64,000 nt of DNA from Halichondria panicea (taxonomy: Eukaryota; Porifera; Demospongiae; Suberitida; Halichondriidae): NCBI RefSeq assembly GCF_963675165.1, contig NC_087381.1, positions 5,891,378 through 5,955,377 of the forward strand, given 5' to 3'. Under the pieces are notes generated by a model, which saw only the letters and a program-made list of their open reading frames with translations, had not been told where the DNA came from and did no database searches. This document shows, piece by piece, positions 62,120 to 64,000 of this stretch. Numbering within the stretch: the first letter of the stretch is position 1; the number at the start of each line of letters is the position of its first letter. Both the position numbers and the translations under genes were made by a program.

Positions 62120-64000
62120 ATTTTTGATTTTCTGCTCCTGCTATAATTATTACTATGAAAGCAGCTCATCATGTGCAGGAAATGAAAACCAGTGTGGGAA
62201 GGTAAGCGGTCCCCCGTGTATAGGATGTCCCCCCGGACAGCCAACCTTATCTGATCCTAGCTAGGGAAGGGTGTCCCCCCTGTATTATTTTGCATGCATG
62301 CGCAGTAGTATATAGCACAGTATAAAGAACGAATATATTTATATGGGTTTTGTATATCTATAATATGATCACCACAGATATACGGTTAGTTCTTAAAATG
62401 AGAAGAAAAAAGTGCTAGAGCATGTCAAAGGCAGAAAAAGGGTTCCATGCCATGCAGCTGCTGCAACAATGAACATTATGTTCAGTTCACCAGTTCAGCT
62501 TGACTTACTTAGACTATCTATAATTAGATAGTCTAGTTAGACTAATTATGTATACTGCACATTCATTTCATCATTGCATGCTTGTTGTTGTGGAGTTTGC
62601 ACAAAGTTCTAGCTGTCAGCCTCCAAGAATTGTTCTCTTCAGTGTAATAAAAATTATGAATTAGTAATACGCATGGTCCTGATGTAACAATCAACTATTT
62701 TAAGCAGCCTAACTTAGACTCAGCCTTGCTTGGCCCTATAGGCAATGATATTTTATGGTATGATACTACAGCTAGCCGTTCAATTATTATTCAGTAGATA
62801 TAATAATTATAGCTGTACGATAGGGGAGGCAATCTATTCCCCAGGGAGGGACATCTGACCTATAGGGTATAGTATGTCCCCCTATAGTATAGTATAGTAT
62901 GTCCGGGGGGGGGGCAGCTTAACGGGGGGACCTCCAACACTTGGCTATGACACCGAGATCTGTAGATCTACTGTGTTATCTTAATGGTCACTTACAATAA
63001 CTTGTGCAAGCTAATAAAGGTTATTTTAACTTAACATTACCTGGGCTTAGGTTTGCAGGGGTGGCAAAATACAGCTGAAAATGTGCTAAAAGTAGTCAAC
63101 TGTTAGTTTATATCCTCTGCTGTCTGTTCAAGGCAACTTGTAACTTGCTCTGTGGTACCAACTTTACTATTAGTGCATGGGCACAGAGCTCTGAATTTCA
63201 AGCATTCAGGGGCCACTTCCTGTTTAGCAGCATAATTGTGGTCAAATGCAAATGCAAGTCCATAGTTGATCTAATTATACCACCATGCCACATGTAAAGA
63301 GGACCTATACTTGTTTCTTTACTGCATTGATCGAGTTCAACCCCGGAAGTTATGTGGTCAATTATGGCTTCATTTATGTTTTATGTGGTCAAGCATGCCT
63401 GGGACTTCTACATAACGTTTAGCTGGTTGGAGCTTACCAGCGCGCCTAGCTCTACAGCATATAGATAAAAGCGCTTTTTAACAAGGAATCCAATGGTATA
63501 TGAAACTTTGAATTTCAGTAAAGTATGAAAAAGTTATGACAACTTTATGAAGGTCAAAATTAATATAGACTTAATTGCATGCAGTATCAAATCAAAATTG
63601 GCCAATGTACTAACACAACAACTATATAGCTAGATCTAGCTATACACGGTTGCAGTAATAAGGCCTACTCCACAGATGTGAGATGGAGAATGGTGTACCA
63701 GATCGAGGTGTCACTGTGTACTTGGTCTATATTTGATATCACACAGACCGTAATACTAGCTAGCAATTTGAAATAATTATGAACATGTTGACAGCAGTGG
63801 CGTAAGAAGAGAGTTATTACTTAGAGAGCATGGATAGTAGAAAGAGCTACTTTTAGACACACCACGGGCCTTGACCTCTCACGACTTCATAGTAAGGGCT
63901 ATTCCTTCTTTTATAGCATTTATTTGTTTAGTGATAGTGGTTGCGTTGCTTAGTCGACCTTTTAAAGCTATATTCTCTTTACTTTTTAGAATATTCAACA
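62120..64000. other. Upstream region of the receptor kinase gene
   Basis: The promoter and 5' untranslated region of the kinase gene should lie just upstream of 62119. No core motif stands out. G- and C-tracts at 62205-62285 and 62820-62935 (GTCCCCCC, GGGGGGGGGC) look like ends of a decayed element. About 63055-63200 is an uninterrupted copy of the repeat that holds the 49938-50332 insertion. No exon was seen. Confidence 0.4.

Overview
The window looks like nuclear DNA of an early-branching animal, most probably a demosponge. This is an inference. It is AT-rich, genes have many short exons with GT/AG introns, most exon joins of the modular receptors are phase 1, and the gene content (ankyrin/ROC-COR/death-domain proteins, a Calx-beta adhesion GPCR, a Met-like tyrosine kinase receptor) is animal. 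There are no operons, bacterial signals or CRISPR arrays. Exon models were built by hand from splice sites and reading phase; no search was run.

Layout. (1) 1-2780: two divergent damaged genes, a single-pass membrane protein on the minus strand and a coiled-coil/fibrinogen-like lectin on the plus strand, each with several frame changes. (2) 3944-12139, minus: ankyrin repeats, a death domain, more ankyrin repeats, a ROC-COR GTPase region and a second death domain. (3) About 14279-19725, minus: a second GTPase protein with two Ig-like domains and two death domains. (4) 23665-25308, minus: a small ankyrin protein. (5) 28055-29171: ankyrin exon relics and a poorly resolved gene. (6) 29480-30234, plus: a complete three-exon COA1 (mitochondrial complex IV assembly) homologue, followed by a 1.05-kb transposon with a perfect 10-bp target duplication. 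(7) 31934-39500, minus: a complete 18-exon adhesion GPCR (signal peptide, three Calx-beta, sushi, HormR, GAIN/GPS, seven TM). (8) 41880-62119, minus: a 36-exon receptor tyrosine kinase of about 1957 residues (signal peptide, about six Calx-beta units, sushi, plexin/Met-type PSI-IPT stalk, TM, Met-like kinase, and a tail with tandemly repeated tyrosine exons). Its 36 exons sum to an exact multiple of three.

How the genes relate. The adhesion GPCR and the kinase receptor are neighbours on one strand and share an N-terminal plan (signal exon, Calx-beta exon pairs, closely related sushi exon, all phase 1), but end in unrelated signalling machinery. This suggests duplication or exon shuffling of a ligand-binding module between receptor classes. 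The ROC/death-domain genes look like an expanded innate-immune or cell-death family, with stray exons nearby. Introns and intergenic DNA are packed with short inverted-repeat DNA transposons and broken non-LTR retrotransposons.
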